A stretch of DNA of 64,000 bases from NCBI RefSeq assembly GCF_902459465.1, contig NC_047063.1, forward strand, positions 12,833,343-12,897,342, read 5' to 3'. The notes under the pieces are model-generated. The model saw only the letters and a program-made list of their open reading frames with translations, made no database searches and was not told where the DNA came from. The DNA is from Asterias rubens. Taxonomy: Eukaryota; Echinodermata; Asteroidea; Forcipulatida; Asteriidae. This document shows, in pieces, positions 1 through 11,865 of the stretch (the stretch's first letter is position 1; the number at the start of each line of letters is the position of its first letter). Made by a program: the position numbers and the translations under genes.

Positions 1-3000
1 ATCTGTCCTATAATCACTGTTCTTGAGGTGTTTCTTTTTCATGAATAATTCTTCTCTCTGTAAATTGACATTATGCACGGTGGACGAAATTGCAACTTTT
101 GGTCTTTTTGCAACTAAGAGTGCATTTCGTTGCATGACGACTTTATTATCAATAGGCGTTAATCATGGAGGCAGGCCTCCAAACTCGCTAATTCTGCAAA
201 CTCGTAAACTGGCTGAGGATTTCGTTCCTACTCCTTCACCTCCAAGAGAAAGAGAGCTCATTTCACCTTTATGACGTCACCCTACGGGTTGCGTTGCCAC
301 TAGAGACTAAATCAATGTGCTTAGAGGATCAATGTTTTGGAGACTCCTCCAAACTTCTGCATCGCATTTTTTGATACAGAGGAGCAACTTCAGGGGTTGT
401 ACCGAGGGGTTGTTTACTCCCATCAGTGGGTCTTGAGGGGGGCTTGACTCTCAACCTCGGGTACTTGGGAGGCTAAGCCTTGAATTGGGGTCTTTTCTTT
501 TTCATGATGCTGTGAAACTTTTCATTTTGTTTTGTTTTGTGGATGGTGTGCCGGATCCTTTGTAATAAATCTCAAATTGAACTGTCCAAACCAAATGCTT
601 TGAGAAGAATACAAAGTTATTTACGGTATAAAAAAAAATGGATGAAGTGTGTAATGAATTGTGCCATCAGCTCGAGAAAAAAAAAACACATTATGCTAGG
701 CAAGCAAAAAAAGACATAAACTGGAAGCGGTTTATACCCTGCTTTATTTACATTCTTTGAGTACGAATTTGTTTAAATGATGGCAAAAATTTGATAGTAA
801 AACAAAAATTGACTTATTAAAGATAAAGAGTGCAGCTACGCTGGGAATACATGTAGTCTTAAGCACGTTTGAGTGGTTAACATTTGGCATAGTTGCCATC
901 GTGTGGGGCTGGGGCGCTTTGGCTATTACTCTCACATTTTTGACCTATAGATCGATGATCACGCCAGAGCTGGTGCAATCAATAGACGCATCAGAATACG
1001 AAATTTACATGTAAAAGCTCCTTAGCAACACTCATTGGATCTTTATTGAACCGGAATCACTCAACTAAAAAATCCACTCAAAAGGATGTCATGGGCTCGG
1101 CCATTGATGGGATTTTGTTTACAGACGTTACTGTTGGAAACAGTTGGCAAGGTGGATTTTAGATCAAGTGATCATCATAAGTGTAAACAACATTCGGCTT
1201 TTACCTTTAGCGAGAAAATAATGTATCGATGAGCAAACACAGTTCCTATACGAACTTTAAATTCAAAACAGAGAATTAGCTGTTGCAAACTGCTTAAAAC
1301 TAACCAAACGGACATGCTTAATCTAAATAAGACCTCATAAAAAGGGGTGCAACAAATAGATGGCATATGCCCTCAAATAACTGGTCTTATGTGCTAAGAA
1401 CCGTAGGGAAATTTGTCAACACTGTGCTGGGACATTGACAATCACAATGGTGTTTTTATTAGGACTCGGGTAAAATAAGACGGGCGTTGGACCTCCCATA
1501 TCAAACTGATCTGAGGATAAAGGTTCAAGAGTCCATGAATAATAAGTCCTTTAATATTTGATCCAGCTTTGAGACTTCTAAGTATACCTTTTATGTAGTA
1601 AAATAATGAAAGACAGTTCTCTGAGAACAAACCCTACATGACAAGTATAGATACACATGGTGTTACTGCAAACCAATATATATTTATTCCTTTGATATGC
1701 TTTAATGTTTATTTTTTTCCCTCTCACTGTATGATGTGTGAGTGTATTTTATGGGTTGCACCACTACCACTAGAAAGCCTATGAAAAAAAAACTTAGGTT
1801 TGCACGTACGAAGGCCTCAAATAATTCTGAACTTTCAATAATGTTTTTATCAGTGCTTGCTGTTAATATGGTTCAAAAAGCAAGGTCAGTGCATTTTGTG
1901 AGCAAGGCAAACTTGAACGTAACGCAGTAAACATCTACAACCATACCACGCAAATGACAATCATGTTGTTATGTTTGCATAGTCGAGGAAGTGTTGTACA
2001 TGTACTTGTATTTGTACAGCCATATGACTTGTACAGCGTAGAGATTGACTGCTTGATATTAACATAACCGTAATTATCTGGCATAGCAAAGATAACCCTT
2101 TCAGAAGAATCCAGTCAAAAGAAATAGATGACAATGGTTTTAATTGAATTAGAAACAACCTTGCAGAAAGTCGAAGCGTTCTTGGAGAACAAAACATGCA
2201 AACGATATATGCATTACTCATAATATAATTATTAGTACAACGGCTGACAGAACAGAACATAGCATGCATTATAACGTGCACGACGATCATGCATAAAAAA
2301 ACAGCAATTAAAATTGCAACGAAAATAGTATTCGAAGACAAACTTACTCAGTGCAGTTCTGATGACAGTAGTTATGTATATTATTTTGCAGAGGTTACTG
2401 TCAATTATTGAGAGGGAAAAATGTGAAAAATAAGTTGAAACCCACTCGAGAAAGATACCAGAGTCAAGTGGCCAATTAATGATAAACCCACAACATGTAA
2501 TCGTATCTGTAATAGCTAAGATATGGTTATGATAATGTGATCACACATGTGGAAAATGGCATATGAATTGTGCATTCTTTTCAAAACTGGTTTCTCAAAA
2601 TTCAATATAGGTCTAGTATTGCAGTTTAACATAAGTACACTTTGATACCTTTAAATGGTCGTTAAAGCATATTTGGGATCCAAAACCTGTATCCATTTTT
2701 CTTCATTGGTTGATAAATTTGCATGATGTGAAAAATACAGTTAACAACATTATTTTTGTTTACGCAGACGCATTTTAATATTTAGTTCAGATAGTGCCAA
2801 AATCTTAATGAGCTCATGATCAATTAACGCGGTGACATACTCTCTGTGGAATATGCTACCTCTATGATTATACCATATACTTAACAGAAATGTCTCACTG
2901 AAAATTTGTCTAATTCCATTTCGTTTGTGATTCCCGAAAATAAAAATAACGCACATAAAAAAACACAAACTCGTCTGCTGGATATGTCTAGCAATTATTG

Positions 3001-4690
3001 CAAAAATAAATGAGATGAGATTGTTCTAAAAATTGCATCTAGACGATATAAAAAGGAAGAGTATAGCTTACCCATAAAACCGTGTGGTGTACAATGTCGA
3101 CGTAAGCTTCACAGCCCGTCGAACCCGTAGTCTGGAAAGGTAATATAAAATGACGCTGGGCGTGTCTATGTGGAAACAGACGCTGACTACAGCATCAAAC
3201 TCGCCAGATGATTCGTTGTATTAAAAAATCCTGATCGAACGGCGTGGGTTCATGTACATATCCAAACCACCGGTTCAATAAAAGTGAGCTCTTACGCGTC
3301 GCTACACCTAATGGCCCTCTTTCAATGAAAAGCCTTTGCGTTTCACCATTAGCAACGGAAGAGGCCAGTGCCCCGGACAACGGCGAGTATTGCCGATTCA
3401 ATGCGTAATTATTGGCGGGTGGGTTTGGCTCGATAATTCAGGACGGGTTTCAGGCTCGGCTATGAGGGGGCATTGTGTAGTGTAGTCTTTTCCCTCAAGG
3501 TTCGGAGAGAATGCAGACATTTTAATTAGAAATAGGCTTAGATTAACGATGAGGTTCTGTAGTCTCTACCGTATGTTGTAATGGATATGCCCGTTGTCGT
3601 CTCTCGTATTCTGTGGGTATCTATTCCACCATAGTTTATATATTTTCCCCGGTTTGTTTCATTTGGTCTTTGTACAGGGAATACATAACTCTTTTATTTG
3701 ACAATGAACTATACCCGAGTTGACACTAATATATTAAAAAACCGTTTGCATAGTTCCATATAATGATTTATTGATGTTGGAGTTGTGTGCCTAAACTTGT
3801 AGCGAAATATGATTTTCGCCATAAATCTTCTGGTCACCTTTGTTGTAGTTTATTTGTATTGTAAATGTCCTGTATTCATTGTCTCATTTTTTAAATTTCT
3901 GTGTTCCTTATTTGTCATTGTTGCCAATGGAAGACAATTGCTGTCTGTTATGATGCTTATCTATCGATATCTCTCTACAAAGTCGGGATAATCTAAAATT
4001 AAGGGAGTTATAGTTATTCATTTCTGTGCATGTATAAGTACGCATGAATATCGAAAGACACTTAAGCATTGGCGGACTCGATGACTTAGTTGTCTGTTTT
4101 TTTGCAATGAGCGGTCACTGTCTTCTCCCAAGACATTTTCAGGGTGCGCCACTTTTTAACGCTATCATGCGCACGGAGATAAGACGGCCACTAAACACCA
4201 TGTGATCGTCGGTGTCCCCATGTAGCGCCCTCAACTGTAAATTCTGAGAATAAAACCACAATAAAACAATGCTATTTTTTTTTACATCCATTACGTGTTT
4301 ATTTAAATTAAATAATAGCAGTTTATTAACATGGCTGTAGGAAGAAAAAAACGGAAAAAGAAAAGAGATAAACAAAGTATGGTTTAGTCCCCCTTAATGT
4401 CCTTTTCCCGCTTTTCCACTCCCAACATTTTTTGTGTGAACTGCATACACACTGTTAACGTGTGTTTTGCCGATGTGCGGGGACTTTCTGTCCCCTGGTG
4501 GAGAGTGTGTCCCCCATACACCAAACTGTGTGCAAATTAATTGTTCTGATAGCGCCCTCTTTTGAATCAATCTTCCTCAGCCAATATTAATTTTCGGTAT
4601 GGAGGACAGATTTTTTCCCAGACCCTGACAACCGGCCAGGTCAACAGGTTATATTGAAGATTAATAATATACTTTCAACGAAAAGAAAAG
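1..4690. other. Intergenic stretch, no gene recognised
   Basis: No open frame here shows a recognisable domain, and I could not join frames through plausible splice sites into a known family. The longest frame (minus strand, 1961-2341, 126 codons) is hydrophobic but AT-rich and without family motifs. About 150-500 holds a GC-richer patch containing GGAGGCAGGCCTCC, probably part of a dispersed repeat. Confidence 0.5.
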
Positions 4691-4789
4691 AAAATAACAT
4701 GTCTATGTGGGTACCATGTGGGTCACATCAATATGGGGCCATTTGGGGCAACCCATAAGTGCCCATTCGGACCATGTACCAAATAATTA

Positions 4790-4980
4790 AGCCCGGTTTA
4801 TACTTCCTGAGAATGCGAATGCTAAACGAATTTGACGTAAATGTGATGTCACAACCCTCCTTTCGCAGCGATATTCGCAAGTGAGTTGAGCCAAGTTGAA
4901 CTGCTGCGAATTATACGATGAGAATTTGTGACGTCAACGTTCGTATCGCATTCGCATTCGCAGGAAGTATGAACCGGGCT
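4790..4980. repeat. 191-bp terminal-inverted-repeat element (MITE)
   Basis: The left end reads AGCCCGGTTTATACTTCCTG and the right end is its near-perfect reverse complement (CAGGAAGTATGAACCGGGCT). The inverted repeat continues inward through GAATGCGAATGC / GCATTCGCATTC. The interior has no reading frame, so this is a non-autonomous DNA transposon. The flanks are TAA and TTA, compatible with a degraded TTAA or TA target duplication. It sits inside a low-copy repeat rich in ATGGG/CCCAT words. Confidence 0.8.
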
Positions 4981-5651
4981 TTACATGGACCATAATGGGT
5001 TGGCCGAGCAACTGATCTGGGACTCATTTGGGTCCCACGTGGGCCAATGGTTCGCCGTGTGGACCCACCGGATTCTGCACCCAAGAACCACACAGCGGCT
5101 TTAGTCCCAGATAACCCAAACTGGGGCCCCTCTCGACTAGTAAAAACAACCTGGGTAATATCTTCGTTATCCTATTATGGCACTATGATACATGAATATC
5201 GTATGGACATGTGGGCCAAAGTGAGGATCCAGTCGGGGAAGCACATAATGTAGACTTGAATTCAAGCTGCGGTTATTTTATCTTTATCAGCCACACAGAA
5301 TTTCCCCGCAGATTTGCTATCTCACACGCTCTACTAGCAATCCCAGTGTGATCGTATTGACGGAGATTAATCTACAAGAGGGCGCTATTTCACGCAATAA
5401 TGTATTGGCTATCGGATCGGCTATAGACTAAAAGCCACGATCACAGACGTGGAACCAAGTCCACGCAGAATAGGGTCCAGGTCTTAACCCTATTGGTAGT
5501 CCTACCTCGTGTTTTTGTATATAAAACTATATTTAAGTAAATCTAACAACCTTTTCAAATTAACATACACGACATCATAAATATACTTGTCATTAATTAT
5601 ATTATTTGAAGTAATTACCATTGTGCGAAGTGCCTAATTAATAATAATAAG

Positions 5652-6135
5652 GACGGTGTCGCATGCAATTATGTCCTCTATGCAATACTGTCCGGAGGAC
5701 AGTATTGCATATGCAATAATGTTCGCCGGACGGTTTTGCATAAGCAATCATGTCCGCCCGGACGCTGCTGCATAATGCAATTGTGTCCGCCCGGACACAT
5801 TTGCATATGCAGTTGTGTCCGCCCCCGTGCAAAACCGTCCTTGCAGTAAATTAATCACCCTTGGTCGACGGAACACATTCGCAATTTTTGTTCTACAAGC
5901 TAAGTGCTTGTCATGAATGACTTAGGAAATGTTCGGCCCTCGGGTATTCGCTGCAATCCTAAAATACGTGAATATTCACGCTGCATATACGTAGGTTCAG
6001 TGCATGCACGCTCGCTTACGCGCGCGCATTACATGTACAGTCATGTACATGTCCCCATGGCGGTTTTTGCATAGCCCCGGAGGTGATTGCATATGCAAAA
6101 GTGTCCGTAACGGACAGTATTGCATCTGACAACGG
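5652..6135 (+). repeat. Non-autonomous DNA element with subterminal GTCCG/ATGCAAT motif arrays, copy 1
   Basis: Both ends carry the same word inverted: TGTCGCATGCAATTATGTCC at the left, and on the reverse strand TGTCAGATGCAATACTGTCC at the right. The first 180 bp is an array of TGCATATGCAAT followed by rTGTCCGCCCGGAC in alternating orientation; the last 90 bp holds a shorter version. Between them lies a unique core with GCATGCACGCTCGCTTACGC. A related copy in opposite orientation lies at 51697-52128. No transposase frame is present. Confidence 0.75.
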
Positions 6136-6353
6136 CGTTAGTACCAGTGCAAGTGACTGCAAAAAGTATTCCCGGTGGTTAAAAGCGAGTGCCACTACAA
6201 AACTTTTCAACATCGGAAATCTTTCGTTTTAACGACCACTGTGGCAAATGTATTTAGTTATTTTGCTTGACGATTTGAATTAGTAGATGAATGTAATCAT
6301 TTTCTTTTTTCATTCTAAAATTTAGCAAGAACATTGAGTGCATTTAATAGTTG

Positions 6354-6850
6354 TTATGTGTGCGATGTTGATACTGTATCTGTCTGAGCCTTGTTCATCC
6401 ACAAGTGGTGTCTACATTCAAGTCGACAACGCAGACAACAGTAACAAACTGAAAATATTTTCTTTTTTAATTGTATTCTAAATTTCAGCAGGAATTGTTT
6501 GTGCAATTTATAACTGAACTTGTGCGATGTTGACACTGTATTGGTTTTAGCATCGTTGATACGCAATTAGTGTCCACATTCCAGTTGACAACGCAGGAAA
6601 CAGTAGTTGACTGAAAACAGTTTCAACTGATTTGCGTTCTTTGCGGTTCATGAATGTTGAGTGCATTCTATAACTGTTATGTGTGCGATGTTGATACTGT
6701 ATCGGTCTGAGCCTCGTTGATCCACATGTAGTATCCACATTCCGGTTGACAACGTGGAATGGTAGATGAATGAACACACTTTCTTCTGAGGTTGTATTTT
6801 AAGGTTCAACATGCGGAATGCTCGGTGCACTAATAACTGAAACCTGAGCG
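6354..6850 (-). repeat. Tandem array of decayed GPCR C-terminal-tail copies (~160-bp unit, 3 copies past the stop)
   Basis: Three units (about 6357-6515, 6520-6677 and 6680-6842) repeat the order GTGCGATGTTGA, GTTGATCCAC, GTGTCCACATTC, GTTGACAAC. The fourth unit of the series is the coding tail of the adjacent GPCR (6850-6920). Read on the minus strand, the unit nearest the gene encodes NVDTTCGSTR, against VDTTSGSTR in the receptor tail, so the array derives from receptor coding sequence. Frames differ between units, so they are not a continuous extension of the protein. Confidence 0.75.
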
Positions 6851-7857
6851 GTGTGTTGTGCGTTTGTTACCTGCCTTGTTGATCCACTAGTGGTGTCCAC
6901 ACGGTTGACATTGTGTTGATATCCACCACATATCATCTTTTTGGCTTGTTTCTGAAAGCGTTCATATGTGAAGCAGTAGATGACCGGGTTAATGCACAGA
7001 TTCACCGTGACAATGGTAGTGACTGCCGGCAACGCGCTGTTGTAACTGACAAAACTATTGATACCGAAATTAAACAGCAAGTAGCTGATGCTTGCAGGGG
7101 TCCAACAGATACCGAAGAAGACAGCCACTACCAGTAATGTCTTGGTGACGTTCTTGTTGGCTCTAGACAGCATGTTTCTCGCATCTTGATTGTTGTCTTC
7201 AGCCCTGGCTCTGGATCGCGTACGGAGCTCTGAGATGATTTTAGTGTAGGCAAAGATAATTACTGCGATCGGGATGAATATCTCTATGGAGAATACCAAG
7301 AAACCACCTAAAGCTTGAGTTTCAGGACTTGGCCAAATAAACGAACAATCCCCAGCGATCCTTTGCGCTATAAACACGGCGTGTGACTCCGGAACCCAAC
7401 CACATATCCAGGCAGCAGCCATGATAATCTTGAGTCGACGGCTTGAAAAAAGGTTACGATGTCTGATAGGCTGACAGGTCGCATAATATCTTTCAATGGA
7501 GATTGCAACCAGGTTGTAACTTGATGTGATGAACAACGCAAATTGTGGTAAGCTGGACGACCAAAGTTTACAATAGAATGTACCCAGTGTGTTCTGGGGC
7601 ACATTTCCTGGCGATATCACCAAGCAGAGGCGCAGAATAAACACTAGACAGGTCAGAAAATCCACTGCAGATTGGTGGATGATGAGTTTGTTAGTTGACG
7701 AGTTGAACACATTCCTATATCTTATCATAACCAGACACACGAATGCATTTCCTATCAATCCCAGTGAGCCTAATGTCAAATATACATAAAAAGCAGCACC
7801 GTTCGAGCTAACTTGAGGTTCATCAATTGTAGGACCAGAAACTGTAGATATCTCCAT
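6799..7857 (-). CDS. Class A (rhodopsin-type) G-protein-coupled receptor, intronless
   Basis: A seven-transmembrane receptor of 352 residues in one exon, expected at the cell surface and coupled to heterotrimeric G proteins. Class A landmarks are all visible: GN at 36-37 in TM1, D66 in TM2 (SAVDFL), the disulphide pair C96 (TM3) and C171 (ECL2), E122-R123-Y124 as the DRY variant, CWTP at 251-254 in TM6, and NPVIY at 290-294 in TM7 followed by a short helix 8 and a possible palmitoylation Cys310. The start is the ATG at 7857, with A at -3 and G at +4; the frame stays open upstream to 7944 but only from a GTG. Loop sequences suggest a peptide-type receptor, and the ligand cannot be read. The TM7-tail region is also found in the pseudogene at 8490-8996 and, for the tail, in the 6354-6850 array. 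Confidence 0.93.
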   Translation of the reverse strand: MEISTVSGPTIDEPQVSSNGAAFYVYLTLGSLGLIGNAFVCLVMIRYRNVFNSSTNKLIIHQSAVDFLTCLVFILRLCLVISPGNVPQNTLGTFYCKLWSSSLPQFALFITSSYNLVAISIERYYATCQPIRHRNLFSSRRLKIIMAAAWICGWVPESHAVFIAQRIAGDCSFIWPSPETQALGGFLVFSIEIFIPIAVIIFAYTKIISELRTRSRARAEDNNQDARNMLSRANKNVTKTLLVVAVFFGICWTPASISYLLFNFGINSFVSYNSALPAVTTIVTVNLCINPVIYCFTYERFQKQAKKMICGGYQHNVNRVDTTSGSTRQVTNAQHTAQVSVISAPSIPHVEP

Positions 7858-7994
7858 TATGAAAAGAAACCAGACTTGAAAAGAAAACTCAAGTCTTTTT
7901 AGCTGCTGGATCCGTTGAAAAATGAAACTTGGCAATCCGTGCACACCGGCCAGTCCCTTTTAAGCCAAACTGAACCGACCGGAAAGCTATAAAA

Positions 7995-8340
7995 CGAAAT
8001 CAGCACAATAAGATTGATTTGGTGTGCGTCATTTTAGCATCACGTATGGCATCCTCGCAAGGTTTCGGGAATTTATCTTCTTTTTTTCGCTCAAGACAGC
8101 AATTAAAACCAACTCAATGTCAAACGTTTTATAGTACCTACTTATTTGATAAAAATAGGCATTGCAATACCAGCTTTGTTGAAATCAGCACGATCGTTAT
8201 GATTTGGTTTGCGTCATCTTTATGTCTCGTGTGGTACCATCAAGGTTTTGGGAATGTATCTTCTTCTTTCTCAAGGAAGACAGCAAACCACTAGGGATAA
8301 TTGAAACCAATTCAATGTCTCTACTTATTTGATAAAAATA
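7995..8340. repeat. Imperfect tandem pair (~170 bp) on the promoter side of the GPCR
   Basis: Two units, about 7999-8155 and 8190-8335, share GAAATCAGCAC, TGATTTGGTGTGCGTC, AAGGTTT(c/t)GGGAAT, CAAGACAGCA and TACTTATTTGATAAAAATA in the same order. They lie 140 bp upstream of the GPCR start codon, so any regulatory element within them is doubled. Confidence 0.65.
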
Positions 8341-8489
8341 AGGAAATACTCACAATCAAGGAGTTTATTAGCCTTGTCGAAGGTTCTTTACGCAAGCACC
8401 GGTCCGCTCTGAATTCACGAACTGCATAGATACTATACTGCACGACCCACTACAGTACTTGATAATGCGGGGTCGAAGCATGGTTTTTT

Positions 8490-8996
8490 CGAGGTTGCAA
8501 ACAGTTTCATCTAAAGACTGCATTCAAGGTTCAGCATGCGAAACTTGTTTGTCCATTTTATATTTGTTAATTGTGCGATATTGTACTGAATTGAAATGAG
8601 ACTTGTTGATCCACGAGTAGTATCCACATTCCGGTTGACAACTTGGATTGGTAGATGACTGAACACAGTTCCTTCTGAGATTGCATGTTTTAAGGTTCAT
8701 CAGCATGCGGGATGCTTGGTGCATTAATAACTGAAACCTGTGTGGTGTGATGTGCGTTTGTTACCTGCCTTGTTGATCCACTAGTGGTGTCCACACGGTT
8801 GACATTGTGTTGATATCCACCACGCATCATCTTTCTGGCTTGTTTCTGAAAGCGTTCATAATTATGTGAAGCAGTAGATCACTGGGTTAACCGTGACAAT
8901 GGTAGTGACTGCCGGCAACGCGGTGTTGCAACAGACGAAACTATTTATACCGAAATGAAAACGCTGCACCGACCAGTTCCTTTTAAACCAAACTGA
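8490..8996 (-). pseudogene. Internally deleted duplicate of the class A GPCR
   Basis: 8740-8962 matches 6840-7065, the last part of the functional GPCR, in the same orientation. The copy lacks 12 bases in the TM7 codons just before NPVIY and carries a 4-base insertion (AATT) near 8862 that shifts the frame. At about 8963 homology jumps to the 5' flank of the functional gene (TTCCTTTTAAACCAAACTGA against TCCCTTTTAAGCCAAACTGA near 7952), so TM1-TM6 are missing. The downstream tail repeats were copied too (8490-8700). It cannot make a receptor. Confidence 0.85.
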
Positions 8997-9768
8997 ACAG
9001 AATGATAAACCAATTATACAAAAAAGAGCGCTCGGATTGATTGTTTGTTAGTAATTCGATGCCTCACAGGAAATTCTTTAAGGTAGTCGCCCCTTAAATT
9101 CAATTCACATTTGATTAAGAAATCAATTTAAAAAAAAACAGTGATTGTCACAGTGCTGTTGTTCAACCCTGACTTTGTACGAAACTCAGTCCAAACGTTA
9201 TAAAACACAATCCGTTTTGACCAGCGCAAAAACTAATTTTTGAAATAAACACAGCATTATTGGTTTTTTAATTCCCGACCAATGAAAGACGAGTTCTTCC
9301 CAATCGACCCTGGAAACCCTCCGTATAATAAGGTTTGTATTTACAGGAATTCATTTCGAAGCGAAGGTTCGTAATGAAATCGTTAAATGAATTTAGGAGG
9401 AAATTGTCAACAGTTTGTCCTTCCGGCTAAGGTTTTCTGAAAGAATGTAACCAAAACAAATTAAGAAAAAGATTCCTATAGAAGAAATACACAAACATAG
9501 ATTGATTGATTTCTCTTGCCTTGATTTTTGACAGCAAAATAATGTATAATTGTTGTTATTCTTGTATTTAACGACCTCGCGTTGCGATAGTAGCGGAGTA
9601 TTTTTCCAAAGGCTAGGGACCTCCAACTGTTTGTAGAACTGCTTAATGCACAACAAGTAAGCACAACCAAACTCATGCTTACCAGAATAAGGTTACCAAA
9701 CCAAACAACAACATGTGGTACAGTTTGTGATTGGCACCCTGCTCATTTGTTTGCCTAGCAGACATTTG
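8997..9768. other. Intergenic, nothing recognised
   Basis: AT-rich sequence with short frames only. No splice-linked coding signal, RNA gene or repeat family was recognised. Confidence 0.4.
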
Positions 9769-10157
9769 TTAAAGGCAGTGGACACTACTGGTAATTACTC
9801 AAAATAATTATTAGCATAAAACCTTTCTTGGTGACGATTAATGGGGAGAGGTTGATGGTATAAAACATTGTGAGAAACGGCTCCCTCTGAAGTGCCATAT
9901 AGTTTTCGAGAAAGAAGTAATTTTCCACGAATTTGATTTCGAGACCTCAGATTTAGAACTTGAGGTTTTGAAATCAACCATCTAAACGCACACAACTTCG
10001 TGTGACAAGGGTGTTTTTTTCTTTCATTATTATCTTCCAAGTGCGATGACCGATTGATCTGAAATTTGTACAGGTTTGTTATTTTATGCATATGTTGAGA
10101 TACACCAACTGTGAAGGCTAGTCTTTGACAATTACCAATAGTGTCCACTGCCTTTAA
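9769..10157 (+). repeat. TTAAAGG-family MITE, near full-length copy
   Basis: Starts TTAAAGGCAGTGGACACTAC and ends with the inverted counterpart GTGTCCACTGCCTTTAA, about 390 bp apart. Internal landmarks recur in the other copies: GAGAAACGGCTCCCTCTGAA, the short inverted pair around ACCTCAGATTTAGAACTTGAGGT, and TTTGTTATTTTATGCATATG. TTAA at both ends suggests TTAA target choice, as in piggyBac-type elements. No reading frame of interest. Confidence 0.85.
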
Positions 10158-10941
10158 GCAATATCTTTTTGCTTTAAAGCATCCTCTATAAAATTTGGAC
10201 ATGGGGAGCTTCATCCAACCAGGGACCATTATCCCCTGTTGTTATTATTATGTTCCAGGTAGTTTTATAGAAGTACTCAAAAAGGGTCACGACTTTCGTT
10301 CCATGTTGTTTTCAACAGAGTAATTGTTGAAGATTGGGATTCCGAAAGTTATCCACAAAAGACATGAGTATAATCAACTGTTGAGCGCATGGACATTTTT
10401 AACATCCACGCGTTGTGCCATTTTTATAGCTAACTTCTTGTTTATTTCCCTTTTTTTCTGATAATTACTTATCTAATGAATCGCATGACTTTTTAACGAA
10501 GAGGTGGTTCACTGATGTGAGTGCATCTAGCCAATCGAGAGACTTGAATTAACAGTTTCAAAACAGTTGTAGTTTCAAAACAGTTCTAAAGTGTTTAAAT
10601 TATATGAAAACCGAAACACAAAACGTTAATTATTTGCTCATTGTACTTTTCACCAAACGGGGATAATTAACACTGTGCTGTTTGAATCATCAGTACAATA
10701 AAGTACACACACTAAAGTTGGATATTAGTTTTGTCAAACAACTGCTTCATCATGCTTTTGTGTCGGTGTGGAATCAGCAACAAGACTATAACAGTGTTGA
10801 ATACAGATGAAAAGAGTGGTGACATGATCTTATTTCTGTTTCATGGTCTCCCTGGCACGGACATGAAATTTTCCTAATGCTGTATACCTCTCATCGTTGT
10901 AACTTATCTATTATACTATTAAGTTTCTTTGTTTTTTGCAG

Positions 10942-11830
10942 TCTCGAGTTGAAGGTATCCGACACAGATGAGATGTGGATGGCACTGGGATTCTTCTTGG
11001 CTCTTCAAACTTCCCTTTGGCTGTGTGCACGAGGCGACAGTGAGTACATGAACGTAATTTAACTATAGCAACTCAGAAGACAAATGAGCTCTGTATTATC
11101 TCTGTGTTTTGTTTCAACAAGCAAAATGTTTGCAATAAGTTAGAGTACAACGACTTCAAAGTAGGGAAACTAAGATTATGTTTATAGGAACACAATGTCT
11201 TCAAAAAAAGTAATCTTTTTTTAAATTTCCATAAAATAAATGTGAGGAATAAAACATATATTAAAATTGTAGAAGTACAGCAAGCATAACTTACTGTCCG
11301 CCATTTTGTGGAGTCAACAAGTTGGCTCTACAAATTAATGGACTGAGTTCTATCATGAACTTACCGATAAAAAGACACATTTCTAAGGAATATTGTGCAT
11401 CGTTATATTTTTTAAACCATACTATTTTTCTAAGGATTTTTTTCTTCAGAAATTTGACATTGTTGTTTTTCTCCTTACAGTCTCGTCACTTGAAGTAGTC
11501 GACCATTCCTACGCAGATACAAATGCAGTCTCACTTGAGTGTGCCATACACGCTATGGAGTATGAATGGTACCGCGTCACTCCCCACCAACGTGAATTCA
11601 TCCGCAACGGATCGCCACTCACCATAAGCGAAGTTTCCTACACTGATCAAGGACTATACATATGCATTGGACGACGCGGAGGGATATATGCAAATGAGAC
11701 GGTGGAACATCAACTATTGCTCACATTATCAGGTACGATGTGTACAAAGAGTGAGTGTTTATTTATGAGTGCAATGATGACAATACCTTCACGAGTCAAA
11801 AGATTTTCTCTGCTTGTCTTTCATATGAAA

Positions 11831-11865
<35 letters not shown>

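Noticed and set aside
1961-2341. 126-codon hydrophobic frame on the minus strand
   Set aside because: No family motifs, AT-rich composition and no supporting splice structure; likely chance.
5638-6213. Minus-strand frames within the GTCCG/ATGCAAT element
   Set aside because: They translate the motif array and element core and show no transposase or other domain.
7858-7944. N-terminal extension of the class A GPCR
   Set aside because: The frame is open but begins with GTG, not ATG; the ATG at 7857 has a good context and gives a normal-length receptor.
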